Part shown: positions 9,761 through 18,106 of the stretch, piece by piece
How positions within the stretch are numbered: the first letter of the stretch is position 1
How the letters are laid out: each line of letters starts with the position of its first letter
Origin: JAYREN01 sp963663375
Lineage (GTDB): Bacteria; Acidobacteriota; Holophagae; Holophagales; Holophagaceae
Length of the DNA: 64,000 nt
NCBI GenBank assembly: GCA_963663375.1
Contig: OY760195.1
Coordinates: 1,054,001 to 1,118,000, forward strand
Direction: 5' to 3'
The notes under the pieces: model-generated
What the model was told of the DNA's origin: nothing
Databases searched by the model: none
Seen by the model: only the letters and a program-made list of their open reading frames with translations
Program-made: the position numbers and the translations under genes

Positions 9761-10531
9761 ATGAGGATCCTTGTCCTGGGCGATGTGGTGGGAGAGCCGG
9801 GCCGTCGGCTGGTGGGGACCTTTCTCCCCGAACTCCGGCGTGAGCTCCGCGTGGATTTCGTGATCATCAATGGCGAGAATGCCGCCCACGGCCACGGGAT
9901 CACCGAGCGCATCGCCCGGCAGTGGCTGGACGAACTCGGGGTCGATGTCATCACCACCGGCAACCATGCCTTCGACGTGAAGGAGATCGTCCCCTACTTC
10001 CAGAAGGAACCCCGGCTCCTGCGGCCCGCCAACTACCCCCCGGGAACGCCGGGAAACGGCTATGTCAAGCTCCACACCCCCTCGGGCCTGGAAGTGCTCG
10101 TGATCAATCTCATGGGCCGCGTTCACATGCCTCCCTGCGATGATCCCTTCCGCTGCGCGGACGCCATCCTCGCCAAGGAGCGCGCCGATCTTGTCATCGT
10201 GGACCTGCATGCCGAGGCCACCAGCGAGGCCCAGGCCATGGGCTACTACCTGGAGGGGCGCACCGCCGCCGTGCTTGGCTCCCACACCCATGTGCCCACC
10301 CTGGACGCCAAGCTCCTGCCCGGTGGCACCGCCTATGTGACCGATATCGGCATGGTGGGCCCCTACGATGGCGTCATCGGCATGAAGAAGGAGGCCAGCC
10401 TGAGCCGCTTCCTGAAGGCCAAGGGGGATCGGTTCGAAGTGAGCGAAGGCGATCTCCAACTGCACGGCGTCCTCGTGGTCACCGAAGGCAAGAAGGCCGT
10501 CAGCATCGAACGCGTGCTGCGAAAGCTCTAG
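9761..10531 (+). CDS. ymdB: YmdB-like metallophosphoesterase (TIGR00282 family)
   Basis: The 256-residue protein has the complete metal-ligand series of this family: GDVVGEPGRR, INGENAAHGHGI, TGNHAFDVKE, DLHAEATSE and GSHTHVPTLDA. Bacillus YmdB hydrolyses 2',3'-cyclic nucleotide phosphates and affects biofilm and motility; by inference this is also a cyclic nucleotide phosphodiesterase. It is the first gene of a run whose next member starts 2 bp after its stop codon. Confidence 0.9.
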   Translation: MRILVLGDVVGEPGRRLVGTFLPELRRELRVDFVIINGENAAHGHGITERIARQWLDELGVDVITTGNHAFDVKEIVPYFQKEPRLLRPANYPPGTPGNGYVKLHTPSGLEVLVINLMGRVHMPPCDDPFRCADAILAKERADLVIVDLHAEATSEAQAMGYYLEGRTAAVLGSHTHVPTLDAKLLPGGTAYVTDIGMVGPYDGVIGMKKEASLSRFLKAKGDRFEVSEGDLQLHGVLVVTEGKKAVSIERVLRKL

Positions 10532-10533
10532 CC

Positions 10534-11652
10534 GTGCCCAAGCCCCTCGCTCACTTCAAGATCCTGGATCTCTCGCGCATTCTGGCGGGCCCCTTCGCCA
10601 CCCAGCTGCTGGCGGATCTCGGCGCCGAGGTCATCAAGATCGAACCGCCCAAGGGGGATCCCACTCGCGGCTGGGGGCCACCCTTCGAGGATGGCGACCG
10701 GGGCGAGAGCGCCTATTTCCGCAGCGTCAACCGCGGCAAGCGCAGCCTGGCCCTGGACCTCGCCAATCCCGATGGCCTGATCCGCCTGCACCATCTCATC
10801 AGCCAGTCCGACATCCTGGTGGAGAACTTCCTTCCCGAATCCGCCGAAAAACTAGGACTCACCTGGGACCGCCTGCACGCCCGCTATCCCAAGCTGATCC
10901 TGGCCTCGGTGCGGGGCTTTGCCTCCGATGTGCCCGCCGCCCGCCGCCCCGGCTACGACTTCGTCATCCAGGCCGAAAGCGGCTGGATGTCCATCACCGG
11001 CGAGCCCGAAGGCCGCCCCATGAAAGTGGGCACGGCCCTGGCCGATGTGCTGGCCGCCCTCTACACCGCCAATGGCATCCAGGCCGCCCTGCTCCACCGC
11101 GAGCGCACGGGCGAAGCCCTGCACGTCGAAGTGCCCCTCATGGAGGCCGCCCTGGCGGGCCTCATCAACGTCGGCGCCAGCGTGCTGATGACGGGAGAAG
11201 CCCCTCAGCGCCACGGCAATGCCCATCCCGCCATCGTGCCCTACCAGACCTTCGCCTGCCGAGATGGGGAATTCGCCATCGGGATCGGCAGCGATCGCCA
11301 GTTCGAGGTCCTCGCCCTCTGGCTCGGCCTGGATCTCGAAGGGGAACCCCAATGGAAGGAAAACCGGGGCCGCGTCCTGGATCGAGTCCGCCTCATCCAA
11401 GCCCTGGAGGCCTGCTTCCGCGGCCACGACCTGGAAGAGACGCTCACCTTCTGCGAGACCCACGCCATTCCCGCCAGCCGCATCCGCACCGTGGACGATG
11501 CCCTGTACCGCCAGGCTGGCCACCTCCATCGCCTCATCCACACGCTCTTTGACGAGGAGGCGCGGCGCATGGTGCCCGTGCTCGCCAGCCCCATTCTCAT
11601 CAACGAAGAACGCGCCTGCTCCAACCTGCCACCCCCTCGGTGGAAGCCATGA
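10534..11652 (+). CDS. CaiB/BaiF (class III) CoA-transferase family protein
   Basis: The 372-residue product carries the family N-terminus KILDLSRILAGPFATQLLADLGAEVIK, the following GWGPPF and NRGKRSLALDL, and RRPGYDFVIQAESGWMSITG, whose Asp after GY is the expected catalytic residue. Such enzymes move CoA between carboxylic acids. The substrate cannot be predicted from the sequence, and alpha-methylacyl-CoA racemases share the fold. Translation begins at GTG 2 bp after the phosphoesterase stop, which points to coupling. Confidence 0.88.
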   Translation: MPKPLAHFKILDLSRILAGPFATQLLADLGAEVIKIEPPKGDPTRGWGPPFEDGDRGESAYFRSVNRGKRSLALDLANPDGLIRLHHLISQSDILVENFLPESAEKLGLTWDRLHARYPKLILASVRGFASDVPAARRPGYDFVIQAESGWMSITGEPEGRPMKVGTALADVLAALYTANGIQAALLHRERTGEALHVEVPLMEAALAGLINVGASVLMTGEAPQRHGNAHPAIVPYQTFACRDGEFAIGIGSDRQFEVLALWLGLDLEGEPQWKENRGRVLDRVRLIQALEACFRGHDLEETLTFCETHAIPASRIRTVDDALYRQAGHLHRLIHTLFDEEARRMVPVLASPILINEERACSNLPPPRWKP

Positions 11653-12065
11653 GGCAAACCCGGAAGGGCCTCCAGTCCATCGGCTTCGTGGCCGACGCGC
11701 CCCATGTAACCGCAGAGCGCCGGGCCGAACTGCGCCTGGCCCGCGCCTGGCCCCTGGTCGTCGGCCCCGCCCTGGTGAACTACACGCGCCCCCTGAGGGT
11801 CCGCCGAGGCACCCTGGTGATGGGCTGCTGGAAACCCGAGCTCGTGCCCAGCCTGCGCAAATCCGCCGAGGCCGTCTGGCCCGAGATCCAGGCCCGCATC
11901 GAGCGCCTGCTCAAGCTCACTCTCCTGCGGGTGGAAGTCCTGCCCTGCGATCCCCCCCAGAAAGAAGAGCCAGCTCCCCCCGCGCCTCCGCGGGACGCCC
12001 TCGCCGCCGTGCTCCGCAAGCTCCGCGACCTCCGCAATCAGGGATGGACGGGCCGCAACGCATGA
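11649..12065 (+). CDS. DUF721/DciA family protein
   Basis: A 138-residue protein with the DUF721 core: ARAWPLVVGPALVNYTRPLRVRRGTLVMG and then WPEIQARIERLL. DciA proteins of this family load the replicative helicase in bacteria without DnaC, so that role is plausible here. The ATG at 11649 overlaps the CoA-transferase stop as ATGA, which favours it over an in-frame GTG three codons upstream. The basic, proline-rich C-terminus is variable in the family. Confidence 0.75.
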   Translation: MRQTRKGLQSIGFVADAPHVTAERRAELRLARAWPLVVGPALVNYTRPLRVRRGTLVMGCWKPELVPSLRKSAEAVWPEIQARIERLLKLTLLRVEVLPCDPPQKEEPAPPAPPRDALAAVLRKLRDLRNQGWTGRNA

Positions 12066-12083
12066 GGTAGCATCGATTCTTCC

Positions 12084-12205
<122 letters not shown>

Positions 12206-12226
12206 GAATGTGAGGATTCGAGCCTC

Positions 12227-12470
12227 CGAGTGGGATCGCCCGAGGCGTGCCATACGGCACGCCGAAGCGAGACCGGCAGACGGCAAAGCCGGCTGCGTTC
12301 GAATCCGCACCATTCCCGAGCGGCGCCAAATACGGAGCGACCGAGTGGGATCGTGGAGACCGCGCATGCGCGCTGTCGAAGCGAGACCGGCAGGCGGCGA
12401 AGCCGGCTGCGTTCGAATCCGCGCAACACCCAGATCGGCGCAGAATAGGGAGGGAGCGACCGGATGGAAT
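12227..12470. repeat. tandem hairpin-bearing repeat (two full units and a partial third) downstream of tRNA-Pro
   Basis: Two units of about 115-120 bp follow one another. Each opens with GAGTGGGATCG, contains a variable palindrome, and then the conserved blocks GAAGCGAGACCGGCAG, CGGC(A/G)AAGCCGGCTGC and GTTCGAATCCGC. A truncated third unit (CGGATGGAATCGCGGAGG) runs into the ribosome-binding site of the next gene. The palindromes differ in sequence but both can fold: GGCGTGCC/GGCACGCC (12244-12263) and CGCGCATGCGCG (12361-12372). Block GTTCGAATCC is identical to the T-arm core of the adjacent tRNA. I see no convincing gene in 12206-12484. Confidence 0.75.
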
Positions 12471-12484
12471 CGCGGAGGCAGCGA

Positions 12485-12904
12485 ATGGAAGCGGCCACAA
12501 AACCAAAGCCATGGTGGCTCTTTTGGATCGGCGCAGGCCGATGGGTGACAGTGGCGCCGCACATCTACCACCCCAGAGATATCACTGAGCCGCAGGACCA
12601 CCCCTCGATCATTGCCCACGAAAGGGTGCATCTCCGGCAGCAACAAGAGGCCCCCAGTCTCCTGGGTTGGCTCTGGCGCTACTGCACCAACCGGGCATTT
12701 CGCCTCCAGCAAGAGGCCGAAGCCGTGGCAGTCGAGATCGCAACAGACGATCCCAGGCGAGCCGACCGGATCCGCACCATCTACGCCGTCTATCTTTCCG
12801 GCTTCGCCTATCTCTGGGCCGCCCGCACATCAGAGCAAGCCCTCACCATCATCCGCCAAGAAGAAGCCCGCCTCCATCCCGAAAGGTCACCCCACCGAGA
12901 ATAG
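12485..12904 (+). CDS. small HExxH-motif protein of unknown function
   Basis: The 139-residue product has IIAHERVHLRQQ at about residue 40, i.e. an HExxH zinc-peptidase-like motif, after a hydrophobic, aromatic N-terminal stretch (PWWLFWIGAGRWVTVAPHIY) and before a helical, Arg/Glu-rich C-terminus. A GGAGG six bases before ATG 12485 supports this start over an ATG 21 bp upstream. The gene is flanked by copies of the local repeat, the upstream partial copy providing the ribosome-binding site, and it has no functional link to its neighbours. It may be a small peptidase or only share the motif. Confidence 0.6.
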   Translation: MEAATKPKPWWLFWIGAGRWVTVAPHIYHPRDITEPQDHPSIIAHERVHLRQQQEAPSLLGWLWRYCTNRAFRLQQEAEAVAVEIATDDPRRADRIRTIYAVYLSGFAYLWAARTSEQALTIIRQEEARLHPERSPHRE

Positions 12905-12968
12905 AGGCGGATCGTTTGGCCCGCCAAATCTAGCGCCGCTGGGGCGCCAATCCGCCCGCCGCCTTACA

Positions 12969-13002
12969 GTTCGAATCCGCACTATTCCCGAGCGGCGCCA
13001 AA
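12969..13002. repeat. third copy of the tRNA-Pro-associated repeat (33 of 34 bases match 12297-12330)
   Basis: The block GTTCGAATCCGCAC-(C/T)-ATTCCCGAG-CGGCGCCAAA at 12297-12330 recurs here with a single C/T difference, in direct orientation. The two copies bracket the HExxH gene. The surrounding 12905-13075 stretch contains no gene that I can support. Confidence 0.8.
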
Positions 13003-13075
13003 AATGGAGCCGCCGAGAGCGTCTCCGCCACCTTCATTCGCTTCGTGCGATGATGATGCCTTGGAGAAACCACGC

Positions 13076-14215
13076 ATGGCCCCTCGCAAGCGAACGACTA
13101 CCGAGCCGCAAGACGCCGCTGCGGACCTCGCCCCCAAGAAGGAAGCGAAGCCGAAAGCCGCCAAACCCATCGCCAAGAAGGCCGCCAAAGTAGAACCCAA
13201 GGCGTCCGAGGCCCCCCTCGAAAAGGCAGAACCGGCCCGCAGGAAACCCGGCCGTCCCGCCAAGGTTGTCGCGGTTCCCGAGGCCGCGCTCGAGGTGCTG
13301 CCCGAGGTGACCCCGGCCCCCAAGGCCAGGCCCAAGTCCCGAGCCTCCGCCCCCGCTGTGACCGAGCCCAAACCCCTCGTCCCGGTGAAAACGGTCGAGG
13401 CCCCGCGCTCGGCCCCCAGCTTCACGCCTCATGCCCAGAAGGTGATGGAAGCCATCGCCGAAGGCCGGGCCATCGAACTCATCTTCGTGGATGGCGACGC
13501 CAACCCGCCGCGCACCTTCGAGGCCCGGCAACTCATCTATGACATCTTCACGGGGAGCTGGTTCGCCTGGGGCTGGGACCGCCGGTACAACGCCGAGCGC
13601 CACCACCGCCTAGATCAGCTGGCCGAAATCAATCCCGTGGACGGCCCCGGCCGCTCCGCCCAGGGACCTTTCCCCGAGGGCACCCCCGCCAACCAGATCG
13701 GCGGATGGCGCGGTGGCGAAGCCATTCCCGTCAAGGCAGTGCTCCAGAAGCAGTGGATCTTTGCCGTCAAGCAGGCCCCGGCGCCCTTCCCGGATTTTCT
13801 GCTCCAGGACATCGAAGATGGCAAGGCCCAGGTCACCTTCACCGGCACTGACCTGCGGGCCATCGCCCGCTGGTGCATGCAGTTCGGGGACGGCATCCTG
13901 GTCCAGGAACCCCAGCGTCTCGTGGATCGGTTGAAGCAGGCCGGCATCGCCTGGGCGGGCAAGGCGGCAGCGGTTCCGGCACCTCCGCCACCCCAGAGAG
14001 CACAGCCCAAGGCCGACCATCGGCCGGAGCCCAAGGCAGAGCCCCGCCCGGAATCCCGGCCCGAGCATCGCCCCGAGGCCCGACCCGAGCACCGCCCGGA
14101 ACCTCGCCGACACGAAGCCCCCCGCAAGGAGCCCCGCGAAGCCCGTGAGTCCAGAGAGCAGGAAGCCCCCAAGGGCCGTCCCGCTCGGATCGAAGTCCGC
14201 ATCGAAAGACTCTGA
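13076..14215 (+). CDS. WYL/WCX-domain protein with histone-like basic tails and no HTH
   Basis: The 379-residue protein has three parts. An N-terminal Ala/Lys/Pro-rich low-complexity stretch (about 1-112, repeated PKxEAKPKAAKP-type units) is followed by a WYL-like domain (about 115-205; AIELIFVDGDANPPRTFEAR, SWFAWGWDRRYNAERHHRLD) and a WCX-like module (about 255-300; LRAIARWCMQFGDGILVQEP). A C-terminal tail of Arg-Pro-Glu-His repeats ends it. WYL domains bind nucleic acid or small ligands and usually follow a DNA-binding HTH, which is missing here; the basic tails might provide DNA binding instead. The start has GGAG nine bases upstream. Confidence 0.65.
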   Translation: MAPRKRTTTEPQDAAADLAPKKEAKPKAAKPIAKKAAKVEPKASEAPLEKAEPARRKPGRPAKVVAVPEAALEVLPEVTPAPKARPKSRASAPAVTEPKPLVPVKTVEAPRSAPSFTPHAQKVMEAIAEGRAIELIFVDGDANPPRTFEARQLIYDIFTGSWFAWGWDRRYNAERHHRLDQLAEINPVDGPGRSAQGPFPEGTPANQIGGWRGGEAIPVKAVLQKQWIFAVKQAPAPFPDFLLQDIEDGKAQVTFTGTDLRAIARWCMQFGDGILVQEPQRLVDRLKQAGIAWAGKAAAVPAPPPPQRAQPKADHRPEPKAEPRPESRPEHRPEARPEHRPEPRRHEAPRKEPREARESREQEAPKGRPARIEVRIERL

Positions 14216-14250
14216 GTCGGCAAAAAGACGCCTCACGCCGAACGTTTCCG

Positions 14251-14290
14251 CGGTTTTCATGGAGCGCCCCTACGGCGTCCATGGAAACCG
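14251..14290 (+). terminator. hairpin after the WYL protein gene
   Basis: CGGTTTTCATGGA pairs with TCCATGGAAACCG (one G-T wobble) around a 14-nt loop, 35 bp after the stop codon. Confidence 0.5.
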
Positions 14291-14429
14291 TGAAGATCCT
14301 TTGGAAGGGATTTGGCGGCACTCCCAGGACTTGGGCCTAGAATGAGGGCAATCCGGACTCCATTCTTTCGCGGCAAGGTCTTTTTTCTTTTTGGATGCCT
14401 GTATCCTGAATAGGACGGAGTGCCTCCCC

Positions 14430-16115
14430 ATGCTCAAGTTTTCAGCACGCAGCGCCATCTTCGCCCTCCTGGCCACCCTGTCCTTGTCGGCGCAGGGACT
14501 ATCGCCCGAGGACTCCGCCTGCCTGGCCTGCCACGGCCAAAAAGCCAAAGCCCCCCATGTCGACAAAACGGTCTACGGAAAATCGGTCCATGCGCCCATG
14601 GGGTGCACCGGCTGTCATGCCGATCTGGCCGGCGCCGTGCATCCGGGCAAGGAGAAGCCCCAGCCCGTCTCCTGTGCGGGCTGTCACGAAGCGGCGGCGA
14701 AGACCTACGACGGCAGTGCCCATGCCGCCGCCCTGAAGGCCGGCCGCTTCGCCGCCAACTGCGCCGACTGCCACGGAACCCATGAGATCGTTTCCTCCTC
14801 CGACAGCAGTTCGCCCGTATCCCGCAAGAACCTCCCGGCCACCTGCGGCAAGTGCCACGAGGACGTGGTCAAGGACGTGATGGAGAGCAGTCACGGTCAG
14901 GCCATGGCTCGCGGCGTGAAAGAAGCCCCCTCCTGCACGGACTGCCATTCCGATCACAAGATCGAGGCCCTGAAGGGCGCCGCCACCCTGAAGATCACCG
15001 AGGAAGTGTGCAGCCGGTGCCACGCCTCGGCGCGCATGAACTCGAAGCTCAACCTGCCCGGAAACCGAGTCTCCACCTTCTTCGAGAGCTACCACGGCCT
15101 CTCGGCCAAGCTGGGGTCGCCCACGGCCGCCAACTGCGCGAGCTGCCACGGCTTCCACAAAATCCTGCCCTCCAGCGATCCCAAATCCTCGGTGCATCCC
15201 GCCAATCTGGTGAAGACCTGCCAGAAGTGCCACCCGGGCGCCAATGAGAAGTTCTCCACCGGACGCATCCATCAGGAGGGCAACGAGATCGCCACCCTGG
15301 GGGATCGCGTCAACACCTGGGTGAAGCGCAGTTACATCGGCATGATCCTGGCCGTGGTGGGCGGCATGGCCGTGCATAACCTCCTGGGTCTGTGGCGGAA
15401 GGCCCGCTACGCCTATCGGGATCCCCATCGCACCGTGGTGCGCATGAACCTGCTCGCTCGCATCCAGCACGGCCTGCTGGCCAGCAGCTTCATCTACCTG
15501 GTACTCACCGGCTTCGCCCTTAAGTACCCCGATACCTGGGTGGGCTACGTGTTTGGCGCCAGTGAACCCATCCGCCGGATCGGCCATCGCAGCGCGGCCG
15601 TGGTGATGATCGCCCTCTCCTTCTTCCACATCTTCTTTGTCATCTTCACCAAGGATGGCCGCAAGTTCGTGAAGGACATGTGGCCCGAGAAGAAAGATCT
15701 CTTTGATGTCTTCGAGAACATCCGGCACTTCCTGGATGCCAAGAAACCTCGTCCCAAGCTCAAGCGGTTCGGTTATGCCGAGAAGGCGGAATACTGGGCC
15801 CTGGTGTGGGGCACCATCATCATGGCCATCAGCGGCATCATGCTCTGGGCCAAGATGTGGGTCACCCAGTGGCTGCCCCGGTGGATGGTGGACGTGGCCA
15901 CCACCGTGCATCTCTACGAGGCGATCCTGGCCACCCTGGCCATCGTCATCTGGCACTTCTACTTCGTGATCTTCGATCCCGACATCTACCCCCTGAACTG
16001 GGCCTGGTTCGATGGCCGCGTCAACCGCGAGCACTACCACGAGGAACACCCCCTGGATACGCCCCAGGAAGTGGCCCACAACGACAAGGCCAGGCCGGAA
16101 GACGAGGACGAGTAG
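14430..16115 (+). CDS. nine-heme cytochrome c / membrane cytochrome b fusion, CbcL-like
   Basis: The 561-residue product has a signal peptide (MLKFSARSAIFALLATLSLS), then nine CXXCH heme-binding motifs between residues 31 and 268 (CLACH, CTGCH, CAGCH, CADCH, CGKCH, CTDCH, CSRCH, CASCH, CQKCH). A membrane domain from about residue 300 has five or so helices and His residues positioned for b-heme ligation (AVHNLLGLW, RIQHGLLASSF, IRRIGHRSAAV, ALSFFHIFF, VIWHFYFVIFDPDI). The same layout is seen in Geobacter CbcL, an inner-membrane quinol oxidase used for extracellular electron transfer at low potential; by inference this protein passes electrons from the quinol pool to periplasmic cytochromes. 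No other cytochrome gene is adjacent. The start has GGAG ten bases upstream. Confidence 0.85.
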   Translation: MLKFSARSAIFALLATLSLSAQGLSPEDSACLACHGQKAKAPHVDKTVYGKSVHAPMGCTGCHADLAGAVHPGKEKPQPVSCAGCHEAAAKTYDGSAHAAALKAGRFAANCADCHGTHEIVSSSDSSSPVSRKNLPATCGKCHEDVVKDVMESSHGQAMARGVKEAPSCTDCHSDHKIEALKGAATLKITEEVCSRCHASARMNSKLNLPGNRVSTFFESYHGLSAKLGSPTAANCASCHGFHKILPSSDPKSSVHPANLVKTCQKCHPGANEKFSTGRIHQEGNEIATLGDRVNTWVKRSYIGMILAVVGGMAVHNLLGLWRKARYAYRDPHRTVVRMNLLARIQHGLLASSFIYLVLTGFALKYPDTWVGYVFGASEPIRRIGHRSAAVVMIALSFFHIFFVIFTKDGRKFVKDMWPEKKDLFDVFENIRHFLDAKKPRPKLKRFGYAEKAEYWALVWGTIIMAISGIMLWAKMWVTQWLPRWMVDVATTVHLYEAILATLAIVIWHFYFVIFDPDIYPLNWAWFDGRVNREHYHEEHPLDTPQEVAHNDKARPEDEDE

Positions 16116-16173
16116 CCGAGTGGCAAGGCTTCGAAAGGGTTGACGCGGACCTATATTCCGTCATTCATGTAGG

Positions 16174-18048
16174 ATGCCAAGTAAGCGCCGAGCCCAGGGT
16201 GTCGAGCGATATCTGGATCAAAACGATCAGATCAATGGCACCTACAACAATTCCACCTTCCCCCAGGACTTCTGGAAGGCGCAGGCGTGGAAAAAGGATG
16301 TGCCGCTGATCGCGGGGCGGCCGGCGCGGTTCACGGTTCATATGCTGACCCAGGGCACAGCGATTCCTTTCGGCACCGCCCCCACCGCCAAGAACAGACT
16401 TACCCTGGTACTCTCCAACCCCGGCAAGGATCCCGTCGAGATCCAGATGAGGACCCCGACCTTTACGGCCCCCACCGTGGGCACCAGCTTCGGCGAATCC
16501 GATCCCACCAAGGTCGCGCAGTTCGACGTGATCAATCCCGCCTACCTCACGGACCAGACCACCCTGCAGGTCAAGGTGACCCTGGGCCCGACGTTGGGGA
16601 TCGATTCTGTGCGGGGAGTCGCGAGTAAGTACGACAAGCCCGTGGAGCTGGGCTTGGCCGTCAAGCCCGCCCTTGAGGTACGCTTGATTCCGGTCGACTA
16701 TACGCACGAAGATGGGCAGTTCTATGCGGTGACCGATCTTGCGGAAAAGAAATCAGAGGTGGAGACCATGCTGAAAGTCCTATATCCAGCGGCAGTAGTC
16801 ACCGCCACCTTGCTGCCATCGATTACTTACAGTGCCATTCCTGTGGGCGGCGGAGTGGCTACGCCACTGACGAAACGAGCAGGACTCGACAGACTGCTGG
16901 ATCGGGTGACCGCGCTGTGGGAAGGCGCCGAAAATCCAAAAAATATTTATTACACTACTGTATTCCCAACGATCCCAGGGGCAAGTTACGACAATTTTGG
17001 GTTGGGTTGGATCAATACACCCGCTCGCATGACTGGGCCATGCTCCGTGGTCGCCCGTCAGCAGCTTGAAATGCAAGGGCGCTCTCTCCTGCCTCATGAG
17101 ATGGGCCACAACCATGGCTTGAATCATGCGCCGACCCCAACCACTCCGTTGGGGCCAGACGCAAGGGACGGTCAGTACCCTTATCCCAATGGCACACTCG
17201 GGGGTATCACGGGATTCAATGTGGCAAGTATGAGTAAGGTGGACACCGTCACGAATCCCAATGCCAATTGGGATGTCATGGGCTACGACTATCCCCAATT
17301 TTCTTCGGACTATTTCTTTGCAAATACGAGTCTATGGGCGAACTCGGTCAATCCTCCTCCTAATGTTTCTTCAGCAATTAAGGATCAAGAACGCCCACTC
17401 AAGCATATGGTGAACAAGCCACAGGAATACGTCATTATTCTCCATGGCAGGTTTAAAAACTCGAAATTTGAGGAGCCTACGCTGTACCGTGTGAGTCGAT
17501 ATCCGTATCCAATGAAGGCTGTTGAGGACAGCGAATGGAAGATCCAGTTGATGCATCGTAATGGGAGCACCCGTGCTTGCAGTGCATGGGAGGCCCGGGC
17601 GGGGGCTGGTGTCTTCTGGAATAGTGATATCCCCGATGATAATTGGGTTTCCTATCGATTGCTCCACAATGGCGTGGATATGGGTGGAGAAGTGTTTGGG
17701 GACTACCCCGCACAGGCGAGCGCTAGGTCTGCTGAAAATTCAAACGATGTGCTCGTGAGCCTGCACGGGAATATTCTTCGCTGGAATCTGCCTCAAAAAC
17801 CAACTCATGGGTTTTCGCTTCTGATCAAAGATGAGAAGGGGGAAATCCTGCACCCGCATTACTCCCCGGAATATGGCCTTGGCATGGTCCAGCTTCGAAA
17901 GGACGTCATTGAGCGGGTTCCGGCACCCCGGATTTACCTTCAAGCAAGCTATGGACTGACTGTCATCGAATACGTCTTCCCCCTGGTACAAAACCGCACC
18001 TGGACCGCCAAGGAGCTGGAGTCCTTCACGCAGAAAGAGAAACAATAG
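16174..18048 (+). CDS. M66-like (StcE-type) zinc metallopeptidase, apparently lacking its N-terminal export signal
   Basis: The 624-residue frame contains HEMGHNHGLNH at residues 308-318, the HExxHxxGxxH zinc site of metzincins. An upstream beta-rich domain begins at VPLIAGRPARFTVHM, as in M66 peptidases, which are normally secreted. Here only about 40 residues precede that domain and none form a signal peptide. The chosen ATG also has no properly spaced Shine-Dalgarno. The frame may therefore be 5' truncated or use another start. From about 16780 to 17760 the DNA is visibly richer in A+T and in rare codons than its neighbours, consistent with transfer. The C-terminal region has no recognised domain. 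A weak promoter-like TTGACG/ATTCAT pair lies at 16140-16168. Confidence 0.7.
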   Translation: MPSKRRAQGVERYLDQNDQINGTYNNSTFPQDFWKAQAWKKDVPLIAGRPARFTVHMLTQGTAIPFGTAPTAKNRLTLVLSNPGKDPVEIQMRTPTFTAPTVGTSFGESDPTKVAQFDVINPAYLTDQTTLQVKVTLGPTLGIDSVRGVASKYDKPVELGLAVKPALEVRLIPVDYTHEDGQFYAVTDLAEKKSEVETMLKVLYPAAVVTATLLPSITYSAIPVGGGVATPLTKRAGLDRLLDRVTALWEGAENPKNIYYTTVFPTIPGASYDNFGLGWINTPARMTGPCSVVARQQLEMQGRSLLPHEMGHNHGLNHAPTPTTPLGPDARDGQYPYPNGTLGGITGFNVASMSKVDTVTNPNANWDVMGYDYPQFSSDYFFANTSLWANSVNPPPNVSSAIKDQERPLKHMVNKPQEYVIILHGRFKNSKFEEPTLYRVSRYPYPMKAVEDSEWKIQLMHRNGSTRACSAWEARAGAGVFWNSDIPDDNWVSYRLLHNGVDMGGEVFGDYPAQASARSAENSNDVLVSLHGNILRWNLPQKPTHGFSLLIKDEKGEILHPHYSPEYGLGMVQLRKDVIERVPAPRIYLQASYGLTVIEYVFPLVQNRTWTAKELESFTQKEKQ

Positions 18049-18106
18049 ATTGAGAATTCTCGGCCCCGCCCAAAACGCGATGTTCCACCTCAAAGCGCGG
18101 GCTCAA

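Noticed and set aside
9635..10465. N-terminal extension of the S55-peptidase frame
   Set aside because: It runs antisense through the phosphoesterase gene, lacks a signal peptide, and a good signal peptide begins at 9634.
12227..12330. A second tRNA-like gene in the repeat (T-arm-like GTTCGAATCC, CCA nearby)
   Set aside because: No acceptor stem can be formed at the right distance and the CCA is too close to the T-loop; kept as a repeat.
12227..12470. Possible CRISPR array
   Set aside because: Only two and a half units of about 115-120 bp with internal palindromes and no spacers of uniform length; no cas genes nearby.
12905..13075. Part of a longer gene reading through the third repeat copy
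   Set aside because: Frames here are repeat-derived and out of register with the WYL gene; no start site before 13076 has a ribosome-binding site.
14499..16079. A 526-codon frame antisense to the multiheme cytochrome gene
   Set aside because: The sense frame carries nine CXXCH motifs and membrane helices; the antisense frame shows only His/Gly-rich shadow sequence.
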